From Sperchopsis tessellata (taxonomy: Eukaryota; Arthropoda; Insecta; Coleoptera; Hydrophilidae), in NCBI GenBank assembly GCA_033557685.1, contig JAWQRN010000273.1, forward strand, positions 1 to 32,415: a DNA stretch of 32,415 nucleotides, given 5' to 3'. The notes under the pieces were generated by a model. It saw only the letters and a list, made by a program, of their open reading frames with translations. It was not told the DNA's origin and searched no databases. The translations under genes and the position numbers were made by a program. Positions within the stretch are counted from its first letter, which is position 1. Each line of letters starts with the position of its first letter. Below, piece by piece: positions 1 through 12,300 of this stretch.

Positions 1-690
1 ATATATCAATCCATCACTTAGTACATATATATACATCTATGATTTAGGTTCTCTAATGCTAATCAGCGTAATTTAAAATTTCATATTAAATATTCAGAAG
101 CCATGTTGTGTAAGTAAACTCATTTATCAATAAGTTTTACATGTAGTAACTGCTTTAAAAACAAATATTAGTATCTTTAACAGATAATATTTAAAAATTT
201 TAAAAAATCAGAAGTTGCACTAAAAGTTTTAGTTGCATCTTTGTTCTGGAAAAAGGCTACCCTAGACTATCTTATGCTCAACTTGAAAACGTTTATATAT
301 CTAACAATTATACTTCTTTTACAAATGTTATTAATGATTCGTTTTTATTTAAAATTGAAACAAACAACAACTATTACTACATTAGATTATGTCAAGCCCG
401 GAGACCTATGCCCTTTAGGGTTGTGTTGTGGCCTTACTTGACATGTTTCTCATTTAGTCTTCATGAATATAGTAGTACCTTATATTAGCATTACAGGACC
501 ACTATAACTACATAATGAACTACTACTACTACCCACTGAATTTTAGTAACATTTTAAAAGTGAAAAAGGGTGTAAGCACAGTGTGAAGGCAAAGCAAATA
601 AAAAATAATGTCCTCCAAACTCTGTAACGTGCATATACGAATGATGTACCAGACATTGATAGAGTAGTGTGTAAGAGACTATGGTGAAAA
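1..690. other. AT-rich sequence without recognised features
   Basis: No coding similarity, tandem repeat or RNA gene was recognised. The open frame of 66 codons at 241-441 has no family resemblance and AT-driven composition. If ALDH7A1 continues past the left edge, this is part of its intron 6. Confidence 0.5.
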
Positions 691-1745
691 CTTCTAAAGG
701 TAATGAGCGTTGGTTAAACATTTAGTGGCAAGAGATGAAAGGGCAGAGTACAGAAAACAAATGGAAAGACAAAGTAGGGATATCTAAAAGTTATTTTACG
801 GACTATCAAGAAACAAGAAAAGACAAACAATGGCCCTTGAACCAGGTGGAGGACAGAAATGGAGATGTGGTTACAAACCTGGCTTGATTATGGAGAGGTG
901 GAGAATGAAATTGACTGTGAACAGGATTGGAGGCAGAATGAGTTGGAGAGGAAGAGGATGGGGATGGGGTGGAACATCATATAACTGAGGCAAGATCAGG
1001 AGAGAAATTAGAACAGTGAAAGTGGGAAAGGCAGCAGAACATGACGGGGTATCTCCAGAGGTGGTGAAATATATGGGTGAGGCAGGGGTTAAGCTGTTGG
1101 GTGATGCCTATGTGCTTGAATGGATGTACCAACAGATGTAGAAGGACTGACAGTCAGTAATGATATTGCCTGTATTTAAAACGGGAGACAAGAGAAAGTT
1201 CGAGAACTACAGGGGAATATTGCTCCTCAGTGTACCTGGAAAGTTATATTAAAAAATATTACGAGATAGGCTAGGAGAAATAGTTGACCTATTGATGGAG
1301 GATGAACAAAGTGACTTTCGGTCAGGGAGGAGCACTCAAGACCTCGTTTTTGTATTGATACAAGTCCAGGAGAAATTCTTAGAACAGGATAAGGAAGCAG
1401 TCTTATGCCGCTTTGATTTGGGGAAAGCCTTCGATAGAGTATAAAGGAGCGATGTTTGAGGAATTCTTGGCAATAAAAGTGTTCGGGTGAACAGAATGGA
1501 CAGAAGTAGAGTTACAAAATAAGTGTGGGGAGCCAGAAGACTGAGAGGAAAACCAGCCATATCCTGGGATAAGGTGGTGGCGAGTATGATTTACAAGAGG
1601 GAAAGTGAGTGAGAAGCAACAAAGAGATTAATTCACTACAGGTAGGGATGGCATAGGTTGTGTAAAAGAGGGTGGAACTGAATAACGGCATACAACCTCT
1701 ACACCTTACAGTGGTAGAAGGTGAACTGCTTATGTATGTATGTAT
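690..1745 (+). pseudogene. LINE reverse transcriptase remnant
   Basis: Across shifting frames, conceptual translation shows the RT N-terminal block KAAEHDGVSPEVVKYMGE (near 1030-1080), FKTGDKRKFENYRGILLLSV (near 1177-1235), FRSGRSTQDLVF (near 1316-1350) and the catalytic-aspartate block CRFDLGKAFDRV (near 1408-1440). The text then jumps to a C-terminal tail, RGKPAISWDKVV (near 1540-1580). The palm with its YADD motif and most of the thumb are deleted, and stops and frameshifts are frequent. This belongs to the group of non-LTR elements that end in a WDxV tail; the clade is not resolved. The element has the opposite orientation to the host gene and lies in its presumed intron 6. Confidence 0.8.
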
Positions 1746-2170
1746 ATATTTTCCACTGAATTTTTACAAAATTTTAGATTATCAGTAAATTTTATTTAAA
1801 ATGTACGTAAATAAGTGATTTAAAATTAGATGTATATAAAAATATAAATACATCAATAGATGGTTGAAGCCCTTCTAGGGACTACTCTATTTAATGTAAC
1901 TATACTGCTCAAATAGGTTGAACCTAACAGAACAGGACTGAACTTAAGACATTGTGTAATAATTAGGGAAATTGGGGAAATCGTTTAGGAATATCATCCG
2001 TTAGTCCTCAGTAGTACCCCAGGACAGCTTCAGAACAGCTGCCAAACTATGTGCCAGTAATCATTCCTGACTGGTACCGAAGAGATCGTCTTGCTTTGTT
2101 TACACCTTAAAATCCAGCTGGTGGCTGCCTGGATCTTCAATAATTACTCTAATTCCTCTTCATCCTGGAC
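1745..2170. other. No gene; possible downstream flank of the gypsy remnant
   Basis: AT-rich sequence up to about 1960, then more complex sequence that could be the 3' part of the reversed gypsy-type element, since it directly follows its GPY/F-like end on the minus strand. I found no long terminal repeat pair. Confidence 0.3.
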
Positions 2171-3780
2171 TCTCAACACGATGATGTTTTCCTTTTTAGA
2201 AGCTAGTGTATATGATGTATATAGTGGTATATGACTTTTGGTTTTCCTTGAGGTGGTTTCTTGATTCAGTATATCAGGTCATTAATTTTCTTCACTACTT
2301 CATATACTCATCCCAGGATGATTGCAGCTTGGGGCATAGACCTTTCCGGTGTTGTGGATTATATAGCCAGACCAGATCACCTTCCTCCATTGTCGGCTCA
2401 TACATTGTATCTCTCCTTCATTTTATCACTTGCAATCTGGATGCTATTTCAGACAAGATTGTGAATGTTATCCATTTTCTTTAATTGGTTATCGACATAA
2501 TTATTACCTGTTTCCTGGTCTTTTGGGCATTCTGCCTAAAATCAAGTTTCCAGGTAATCTCATTTCTCTTCCAAAAATTACTCTAGCTGGAGTTTGCTGA
2601 GTCATTTCATTAAAAGCTGAGCAGTTGGCTGTCAGAAATAGATGGATATACTGCTCCTAATATCTTTGATGTTCGGAAACAACTTTGGATAGGTATCTGC
2701 CAATGGTTCAATTCATTCGCTCCAACATTCCATCAGACTGAGGATGTAGATGCGGTATTTAAGTTTTCCTTATCCCAAGTAGCTTGCAGGTCTCCTGGAA
2801 CAAAGCGGATTCAAAGCTTCTTCCTTATTCAGAATGGAATTCCATAGCTAGCTCAAATCTACTGAAGAACTTTCTAACACTTCTGCAACTGTCGAGACTT
2901 CCTGGTTCAGTATGGCATATGCTTCAACCCATTTACGTTATTTCTTCGGAACCTTTCTTTGTTTTCCCGGACCATTAGTTACTGCACAGATAGTTCATCT
3001 CTGACACCGTTCTTTGACATCATTGTGAGAGTTAGAATCGTTTTCTAACCTACTCTATTGTTCTTACATCTAAATGGCATCTGGAACCCCCGTTGTGTTG
3101 TTCTTCCAACATTTCTTGCCTTTTCTTTTTAGGTACCACCAACTGTAGGGTCTCTTCGTCTCCCTCTTTGTTCTCTAAGGCTCTCTTCAACAATCCATTT
3201 ACCATCATGGGCGAGTTCCACTGGGCTCAGTTTTCACGGTTTGTCTGCGGTCAGTTACTTCTTTCCATGTTGGTCTATGTCCTTGTTGATTCCAGTTCAG
3301 AATTGGTTGTAGCTCTTGATATTTTTCTTGTGCTCTTTTATTTCCTCATCTGTCCGTCTTTCCACCTTGGTATGAATCTTACTTCTATGGTGTTCGGTGG
3401 TAAAGTGATATGTTTGGAGTCTTTACAACTATGCAGCAATTTGACCTTCTGGATTTTTAAAGCAAATAATCCATTGCAGAACAGAATGATTTATTCTGAA
3501 GAGGAAATACCGTACATATATGTACTTATGAAAATATTTTATAGCCGTCTCGTGTCACAGTCGTTCTTTTCAGGCTTTGAGAGGGTCTTACTGAGTACAG
3601 CCCCAATGCTTACGTTGTAGGCATCAATGTTCAAAATGTACTGTCCTTCCATTCAAGGATAACTAGGGATTTAAGCATTAGTTCAGAATTTGTAAAATTC
3701 TTCGAAAGGCTCCTGGCAACCTTCTGTCCGTTCAAATTTTCTTGCTTCGTCCATCAACTTAGGCAAATGTCATGGCCATT
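2170..3780 (-). pseudogene. Ty3/gypsy-type LTR retrotransposon pol remnant (RNase H, integrase)
   Basis: Read on the minus strand in several frames, the order is that of Ty3/gypsy pol. A connection segment with PLHKLMDEARKFE lies near 3770-3720. The RNase H start ILNIDAYNVSIGAVLSK is near 3640-3590. The stretch before the integrase zinc finger, LVVPKKKRQEMLEEQHNGG, is near 3160-3090. The integrase core end HPQSDGMLERMN is near 2755-2710, PARVIFGREMRLPG is near 2600-2550, and a chromatin-end GPY-like segment WLYNPQHRKGLCPKLQSSW is near 2385-2325. The reverse transcriptase proper, gag and both LTRs were not found. Many stops and shifts make it non-functional. It has the same orientation as ALDH7A1. 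The plus-strand open frames here (for example 3093-3620) are shadows. Confidence 0.85.
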
Positions 3781-3789
3781 TCTCCAGTG

Positions 3790-6140
3790 TTGAGATTTTC
3801 TTCTTGAATAAGTGGCATTTCCTCAAGACCCCTGTCAGCCCGTGCCAACTGGGAGTGCCGGATTCCTACCGACTAAAACTCCTCCTCTCTGTCACCTCGC
3901 TTATCACACTGCAACCGATTTTATTTCTTCAGTGTGAAGGCTGTCTTGTACTCATAGTAGATAAATCTTCTGCTATCTTTTACTTTGGTCTCGATGATTT
4001 CTTATACCATGCGGTAAGTCTATTAACACACAATTTTTTCATTAATTCCAGATCCGATATTATTTCTAACAGTGCCAAAATGAATGGAATACTTTTAATG
4101 TAATTCAATTGTTAAGGACATTTTTAATATGCCTTACAATCTAAATCTCACAGACAAAATGTTTTTGTATGAAAGTAAAAATTCGTGCAAACGAAAAAAA
4201 ACCTGTGAAATATTTAAATTATTCCCAACACATGAATCTCAAAAGTACTGAACTGTAGTAATGAATAGGAGATGCATAAATGATTGATTTACATATAAAA
4301 TCTACTTACTAATTGAAGAAAGATCTAGAAGGCCAAGTTTTAATTTATGCTCCTTAAAAAAGGTATGTAAGGATCTTAATATTCCTTATGCTGGAGAGGT
4401 ATATTTACGGCAAAAAATGGTCCTCACAATTTGTTAGTCTAAAATTTTGTGATTAACCAAAATCAAGGAGATGTTCTGACCCCTCTAACTACATGTGTAT
4501 ACGATACTGTACAATAATATTGTAAATATGAACCCAAAGAGATTATGGCATCTATGTTGCGCTAATATTTAACAAAAGACAACGACATGATGAGATATGT
4601 TATTCTATTGTTGAACCAGTGAGTGCGAGTGAATGACTCTTCTAGCTACCCCAGAGAGCCCTCATTCCTAGGTATAGAAATTGTGTTTCAAATTCGACAG
4701 AAATTCGTCTAAAATTATGAGAATGCTGCAAGTTGTAGATCATGAGTGTACAAATGCACCTAATGATAGCATGTATGCGCTTTACTACTGCTAATTTATT
4801 TAATAATTCTTTTAATAATAAAATAAAACATTCCATTATATTTTCTAAGAATACGAAGGCTTTGGGCAGATGTTCACAATTTATGTGTACTTATCTTAGG
4901 ATAATTCACTACTTGTAGATCCAAACTAAGAGGATGATTTGTTCTCGATTGTTACACGACTTAGACAATATAATTATGTGATTATGGCTGATATCATAAA
5001 AATGTATTACTTCAAATATATGTAAGGAGTTATAATGGCCTCTAAACAATCTTATGGTGCAAATACCCTAATCAGTATTTACATCATTATTGTCTCTACA
5101 TCATTACGTATGGTGCAGCCTCTGATATAGCAAAGAAAACGTTATCTATCAGTTGGAATCAATATACAGACTCGCTCTTCATGTGAAACCAAATATACAA
5201 TATTTCTAAATAATATAATAATTCCTCAACAAACCAAACTTTAAGGGTTAGTGAATGTCCAATTGCACGGATTTGCAACTGCTTATGAAGCAACTTATGT
5301 AACAAGTATTTATCTCAGAAGTACATACAAATTACTATGTAGATGCAAAGACGTGTTATACAACTAAAGATCATTAGTCTACCATGGATTGAGTTTTTCT
5401 CACAGTGAGAATATTGAATGCTGTTGACATGATTTTATTGGACAGACTCCGCAGTAGCACAATAATAGATTGGCACTGAATTCACAGCAACGGGTTCCCG
5501 AAATCCAGCAACTTAACCGATGCACCTGGTCTCACACCAATTTCTCTGAAAATATATTTGCTTGTTAAAGAAACTGCTATAAATCAAAGCTTATTTGTAA
5601 AATATTTGTCCACAATATGAAACTCAACAAAAATAATTGGATCTTGAAAAATCCATGCAATAGACAAATGTTACAAGAACTTTATAAAAATAAGTGCAGT
5701 TTGTGGGTCTACCAGAAATTCACTGTAAGAAGCTTGCAAAATCTGTACCGCATAATTGCAAATTATGTTCGTTAAATACCTTTCTTCATGTTAGAATCAT
5801 TATTGCTGGAAGCAGATTAAAACATGCAGCTTTAGCTGCATAAAGTATAGATGCTTTCCTTTTTGTAAGGGCCCATCCATTTCAACAAGCCCAGAATAAA
5901 ATCATAACATAACACAGATCACATCCAAGCACCCAACAATGACACTATTTTAACCCTTGATTAAAAAATCTTCATAAAGCCTGTCAAATATTCTTTCTAA
6001 GGTAGTAAGTGTTAATCAAAAGTCAAGCAATATCTTGACATTTTTAGGGTATAAATGTTCAATTTATTTTTCAATACTTCATTTAAATCTAATTGCTTGA
6101 ATATCAATTCAAGCAATTAAATTTAAATGGGAATTGTTAC
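3790..6140. other. Presumed ALDH7A1 intron 6, no recognised gene
   Basis: A 2.3-kb stretch searched for the missing C-terminal exons (family blocks VEPTIV, GAEIGGAFGGEK, GGGRESGSDAWKQYMRR). None was seen on either strand. From about 3830 to 4050 the base composition is more complex and may belong to the adjacent gypsy remnant, but I recognise nothing in it. The rest is low-complexity AT-rich sequence. Confidence 0.5.
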
Positions 6141-6323
6141 CTTGCCACCTATTTCAATCGTGCCACCTTGTTTCTTTATTTCCTCAATAGTGTTCTTATA
6201 TTTTTCAATTGAAACAGTACTATGCAGAGGCCCAATTAGAGTTTGTTCTGCAAGAGGATCTCCGATTCTATCCATAACTTGTTGGTAAGCTTTCTTCATA
6301 CCAGAAACAACTTCATCATATAT
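6141..6323 (-). CDS. ALDH7A1: ALDH7A1 exon 6
   Basis: This 183-bp exon in phase 0 encodes residues 314-374, starting IYDEVVSGMKKAYQQV. It carries the block LIGPLHS, the family's YGPLHT segment with Ile replacing Tyr, and ends IEIGGK before the donor GTAACA. The acceptor is TTTATAG. The next exon should begin with the family segment that leads to the conserved VEPTIV; I could not find it between 1 and 6140. Confidence 0.93.
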
Positions 6324-9300
6324 CTATAAAGTAAAAAAAAAAAATCAATGGAACAAAGTAATATTGGAAAATAAATTGACTTGAGTATTTTGTCTGACAA
6401 CATAAAATGTTAACAAAAATTACCATACATTTCTTAATATTATAATGGTAGTAACCGATTTCAAACTATTAGATAATTTTCAAACTGCATTATAAAGCAT
6501 TGACAAACTTCAAATATATTACAAATGGTGGTGGTGGGAGTAAATCTTTGCTATTAATGGTGAATTATAGATATCCTGCTGATCATTAAGGCAGGTGCAG
6601 GAGGGGTCTTGAATTTGTATAGCTTCTAGCATATTGAGCCTGGATCATTTCTACATTGTGTGCATAATTTTTATGGAATTATCCTATGGTATGCGATTTG
6701 CAAATGAAGGCTTGCATGCTGTTTGTGTGTTCTTAGTTTTATTATATTCATGGCTGAATTTGACTACGTTCTTATACGTTTAATAATTTAACCTATAAAC
6801 TCCACTCTGTTTAAATTATCAATTTGTTGTTTATTATTAAATATTTTTTTATCAATGTTTTTTAAAGACGTCCATTTTTTTTTGATAATTTAGGGAAGCA
6901 AAAGATCTAGGATCTGGTTTTATAGTTTCTGGAGGGTAAATTGATTTCAGAAATTTTTTTTAATGATTAGGATGTGGAGAAAATTGTTAAGAGCCTATGT
7001 GCCATGGAGTTAAAGGCTTCATAGGTGTGGTGTAGAGGTGGAAGTTTAAAGGCTAAGTTATCACACATTCAAGGATGAAGTATACGTTGGACAAACGAGC
7101 AGATAAGATTTAATAAACATCTCCATAAATATAACAAAATTAAGGACACAAAACCATCCAAGGCACCATTTGCAAATTATATCTTTTCCGAAAACCATCT
7201 TACTGAATCATCACATTATTGATTTTATGTCAGTCTTCTACATGTTTTTTCTACGTTTTTCTTTGTGCCGCATAGTGTCACGCTTCTTTATTTTCCTCTT
7301 CCCTTGATTTTCTTGATCTTTATCTTCTGTTTTTCTTATGTTGTAATAATTTTAAAATATGCCCAAGCCATATAAATTATTCTTCTTGTATAAAAAGCTA
7401 CATCACCTTTGACTTTAAGATCTCTTTGAATATGTCATTCTTTATTCTTCATGCTCCTTATTCTACTTTGATGTTTATTCATTGTAGTTACACACATTCA
7501 TTGAAGATCCCTTTTACACTTGCCTCAACGACCAACAGGATATCTACAATTCACCATTAATATCACCGATCTACCTCTACCCCCAGCACCATTGTGTACT
7601 ATATAAGAAGTTTGCCAATACTTTTAAATTCAAAAACCAGTCATTACCATTAAAACATTCTTTAAATGAAGTACATTTTTTTCTTAAGTTTTTTTCTGCA
7701 ACATTTCACTAAGTAATGGTATAGTATTAATTATATTAAAAATGTTAATTTCAACACACTTTACCTTCTTGTGTAAAATCATTCGTCTGGTTGTTGTACA
7801 TCTTTGTCCAGCTGTCCCTACACATGCAAATAATGCTCCTTGTATAACCATTTTGAGATCTGCATCATCTGATACAATGATTGCATTATTGCCTCCCAAT
7901 TCTAAAAGTATTTTTCCAAATCGTTTTTGTACTTCAACCCCAACCTGAAAATTTACATATGTATGGTATTTATTAGGGATGGTCATAATCTAACGAAATG
8001 AACTATTTTTTATATAAATTTCTGATATCATTGTAACTTAAGTTATTTACTGTTTGTTTGATTGCAAATAATATTACTAAAAAAAGAATAATAAATAAAA
8101 TATTTTTCATCCACTGAATAATAGCATTAATTAAAGAAGTCCTCTGGTAATCAATTAATTATGGCTTCCATGGTCGTTAGTATAGGAGAAAATGAACATT
8201 TAGTTCCAACTATGGTTTTATAGCTCTTTGAAAAAAAGTGCTGAATGCCGAAATGAATGCTGTATACATTGTGTTTTGAAGAATACCATTTCTCATCAGT
8301 GCAACTGTGTTGCCTATGCAGCTCAGCCGTGGTACAATATGCCATTTGGCTTAATTTATATGAATTAAGTATGTTGTGTAAGCCATCTACGAGAGATAAG
8401 CATCTATCAAACATTACAGCGTGCGTTAGAATGCTTTGTTTACAATTTCATTCAACAGAATAATGCAAAATCTGTTGAAATAATTAATTCTGGCTTTTGT
8501 GGCCGCCAGTGTAGAGGAACATTAATATTGTATTTCTTACCATGTTTTTATATTTCTGTAGAATGTAATTGAAACCAAAGAAATTCTAGCACAAACTATA
8601 ATGTTTGACCGATCTTTATCTCTCATAGATGGATTACACAAAACACTTAGTATATTGTACAAAGGCCGACAACACTCAGCAGCAAATTGACCAGATGGGA
8701 CCAATTTGGACAGCAATTGAAAGAAAAAAAAAGTAGACAATAGACTTGAAACATTGAAAGAGATAGAAGAAGTGGTAGTAAACGATATGGGAAGTAACAC
8801 CAGAGACGAAACAAAAGACTTAAGTTCAAAATGAGTATCCACAAATAATCATAGAAAAAAATAGAAGAACGAAAAAACTAAGAACAATTTGGCAAAGCAG
8901 GCGTTACCCCACAGACAAAAACCACTTTAACAAAGCATCACAAGAACTGAAAAGAATAATTAAAGAATACAAAAATTAGAATGTCCAACAGTACTTGAAA
9001 GACCCTATTGGCAAGAAAAGCAAGTGACTACTCCCTAAAAACTAAAAAGCTGAAGCAATCCAAAACCCCAATTCCACATAAGAAAGGAGGATAGCAGTTG
9101 GGCAAAAAGCATCCAGGTAAAGGCAGAAATGTTTCCAGAACACTTTGAAATCTTCAAATCATTTCCTGTAGAACCGGGATAAGATGAGGAAAAAGAAATA
9201 AACAAATTCCTAGACGCCCCATACCAAATGGCACTTAAGATTGGGACTATTACACCAGAAGAAGTAAAAGAGGAAATCAAAAAGCTAGACGAGAAAAAAT

Positions 9301-12300
9301 CTCCCACATACGACTTAATAACAGCAAAGATACTGAAGGAATTATTACAAAAAGCGATTCAACGGAATAATGACAAACGGATACTTCCAAATAGCATGGA
9401 AAATAGCACAAATAATCCTTATACAGAAACCAGGCAAACCAGCAACTGAAATTAAATCCTATAGACCAATCAGCCTGCTACCAATTCTATCCAAACTGTT
9501 CCGGGTACAACACCCAACGGTGGAGCAAGTTCATCGAGTAGTTAACACAATAAATCAAACATTTGGAGAGAAAAAATACTGCTCAGCAGTGTTCTTAGAC
9601 GTCAACTAGGTCTTCGACAAGGTTTGGCGTACTGGGCTGCTCTGCAAACTAAAAAGGATAATGCCGCACCCATACTATAGTATCCTTAAATCCTACTTAG
9701 AAAACAGAAGCTTCCAAATAAAATACCAAGACTGCGTGTCCAAACTACAAGCAATAGAAGGAAGTGTAGTCCAAGGAACTGTATTAGGACCAGAAGTGTA
9801 CACAGCATACACATCGGATATTCCAACAAGCCCTGAAATGACAACAGCAACATATGCAGATGATACATCAGTAATGGCAGTAGATAGGGACCTAGAAGCG
9901 GTATCAAGGCAGTTAGAAGGAATACGTTCTCAGGCTGGAAAAGTGGCTGGAAAAGTAGCTAGAAATGTGGCTGAAAAAGTGGAGAATCACAGTCAATGAG
10001 TCAAAATGCACTCTCGTTAATTTCACGCTATGCAGGAAAACATGCCCAGCAGTACAACTAAATAATCAGAACCTGTCCCAGGCAAATGAAGTAAAATACT
10101 TGGATATACATATACGGAATAATATGTTCGTTGAAAAAATAATTTGTGGAAAACTTATTCATTGAAACATTTATTTGAATGTAAAAATAATTTGTATAAC
10201 GAATATCATTCATAAATAAAATTCTTTGAAAAACTCATTCGAATAATAATTCATTCGAATGCATTGATTTCTAACAAATTCAATCTTCTGAACTATTTTT
10301 CTTTTAGACTCTTAAGTTTACCTTTCTTTACAAGTGTATATAATAAAAATTTAAACTTAAACTACTTATTATAAAAGCAGGTCATAAAAACCATCTGTGG
10401 GTTAAAATGTAAAAACCATAATTGTAGTTTTTTGGTTTCTTTTCCAATTTGTTCAAAATCCTATTAAGAATTCAAATTTCTTTGTAACATAAGTAATACT
10501 ACTAAAAAATATTGATAAATACTATCTACCGAATAATAGTCTGTGGAATGACTATGGTAGATATTGAAATATTTTTTCAATAAAAAAATCATTTGTGAAC
10601 AAATTAATCCTTGAAACATTCATTCCAATTAAAAAATCATTTGAATAAAAAAATCGTTCGTTGAAAAATCCATTCGAATAAAAATTCATCTAATAGAAAA
10701 AATCATTTGAATACAAATTTATTTGAATTATAAACAGCCTTACAGACCAATTCGATCTACCAACTTACGGAATAGGCAAGCTTTCGTAAGGGATGTAGCA
10801 TATTCACAAGGTCGGTGAATTGATATTTTGATGTAACAAGTATAATCTGTTACTATTTGTACATTCGTAGACAACGAGAAAGCATTTTATTCTATGAGAC
10901 ATTTGCACTTATTAAAGTTTTGGTCCAAAATGATATTCCGCCTACAGTTAATTAAAATTTCTATGAAAAAGCCACCAAACACTGAATTTCATCAAGAAGT
11001 GGAAACGTTTGATATTTGAAAAGGTGGAACACATGGAGACATGATATTACCAAAGCCATTCAGAATATTTCTAGAGTATATGCTTAGGAAACTTTATTGG
11101 GGACCCAAGGGCATACAAGTGAATAGAGAATATCTTAACTATTTGAGATATGCAGATGATTTCATGATATTTGCGCATAGTTTTGAAGAGCTGCAAAAAT
11201 AAAAGATTGATCTAGATTCTGAAAGTAAAAGTAAAAGGCAATAGGATGAATCTAAGTAAAACAAAAGTGCTGCTGAATAAGCTAGCAATGGCACCCAATG
11301 TGTACATCGAGGACACACTAATCGAAATTGTAATATCAAATATGTATTTGGGCCAGCTCATAAGAATGGATGGAGATATTTCTTTGGAGTGGACAACTAT
11401 GCTAGTGAGACATGGACATTATAGACCTCCCAAATTCAGAAGGCTCCAAACAGTGCAAAGAAATATTGAGAAATATATGATGGGTTTGAGAATTAATGAT
11501 AGAAGGTGTTGTGTTTGGATAAGAAGTCAGACGAAAATAACGGATGTTATAAGTATGGGGAAAAGGCAAAAGCGGAAATAAGCAGGACATCCTGGAAGGC
11601 GAATAGATCATCGAGTGGAAGGAAGGGGCCTTCATCCAGCAGTGGTTGTATGACGGCTAATTATTTGCTTAGCTATAAGCAATTTAGGAATCCATCTTAA
11701 TACATAATTGTCAAAACACTTCTTGGTGATATACTGAATTCAATGGCAATAACAGAGGTTTTCATACGCCGACCTTTTCATACAAGATTGTGAACTTTTT
11801 GCACCCTTCAGCTTGAACCAATCTACTACCATGGAAATAATTTAGACTTGAAATAAGGTAACTTGAACATAAAATAGTGTATTTGCTCCATACATAGCAG
11901 TCAACCTAAAAAATTATAAAAATGGAATATGAAGATCATTGGGTGGTTATTATGACTTAAATTAACAAATATATTGTAGTTTAAAAAGGGGTTGCAAGTG
12001 AAAATGTTTAAGAAACACTGCTTTTGCTAAATGAATTAGGTAAGAACATAAGAAACTGATAGAAGACTTAGTATTTTGTTTAAACTTACTTGATGCCCAA
12101 TTTTGGTGCTACCAGTAAATGAAAGCAGTTTAACACGATCATCAGCAGCCATGGCTTTTCCAATATCAGCACCACCGCAACACAGTGAGGCTATAGCTCC
12201 AGGTAAATTATTTTGTTCTAAAACTTTTTGTACGATCTTTGTAGTTGCTACAGATATCAATGGCGTTGTTTCAGATCCTTTCCAAATAATGGAATTTCCA

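Noticed and set aside
3093..3620. 175-codon plus-strand open frame, the longest in the window
   Set aside because: It lies opposite the reversed Ty3/gypsy pol remnant, whose minus-strand translation matches RNase H and integrase blocks; the plus frame matches nothing.
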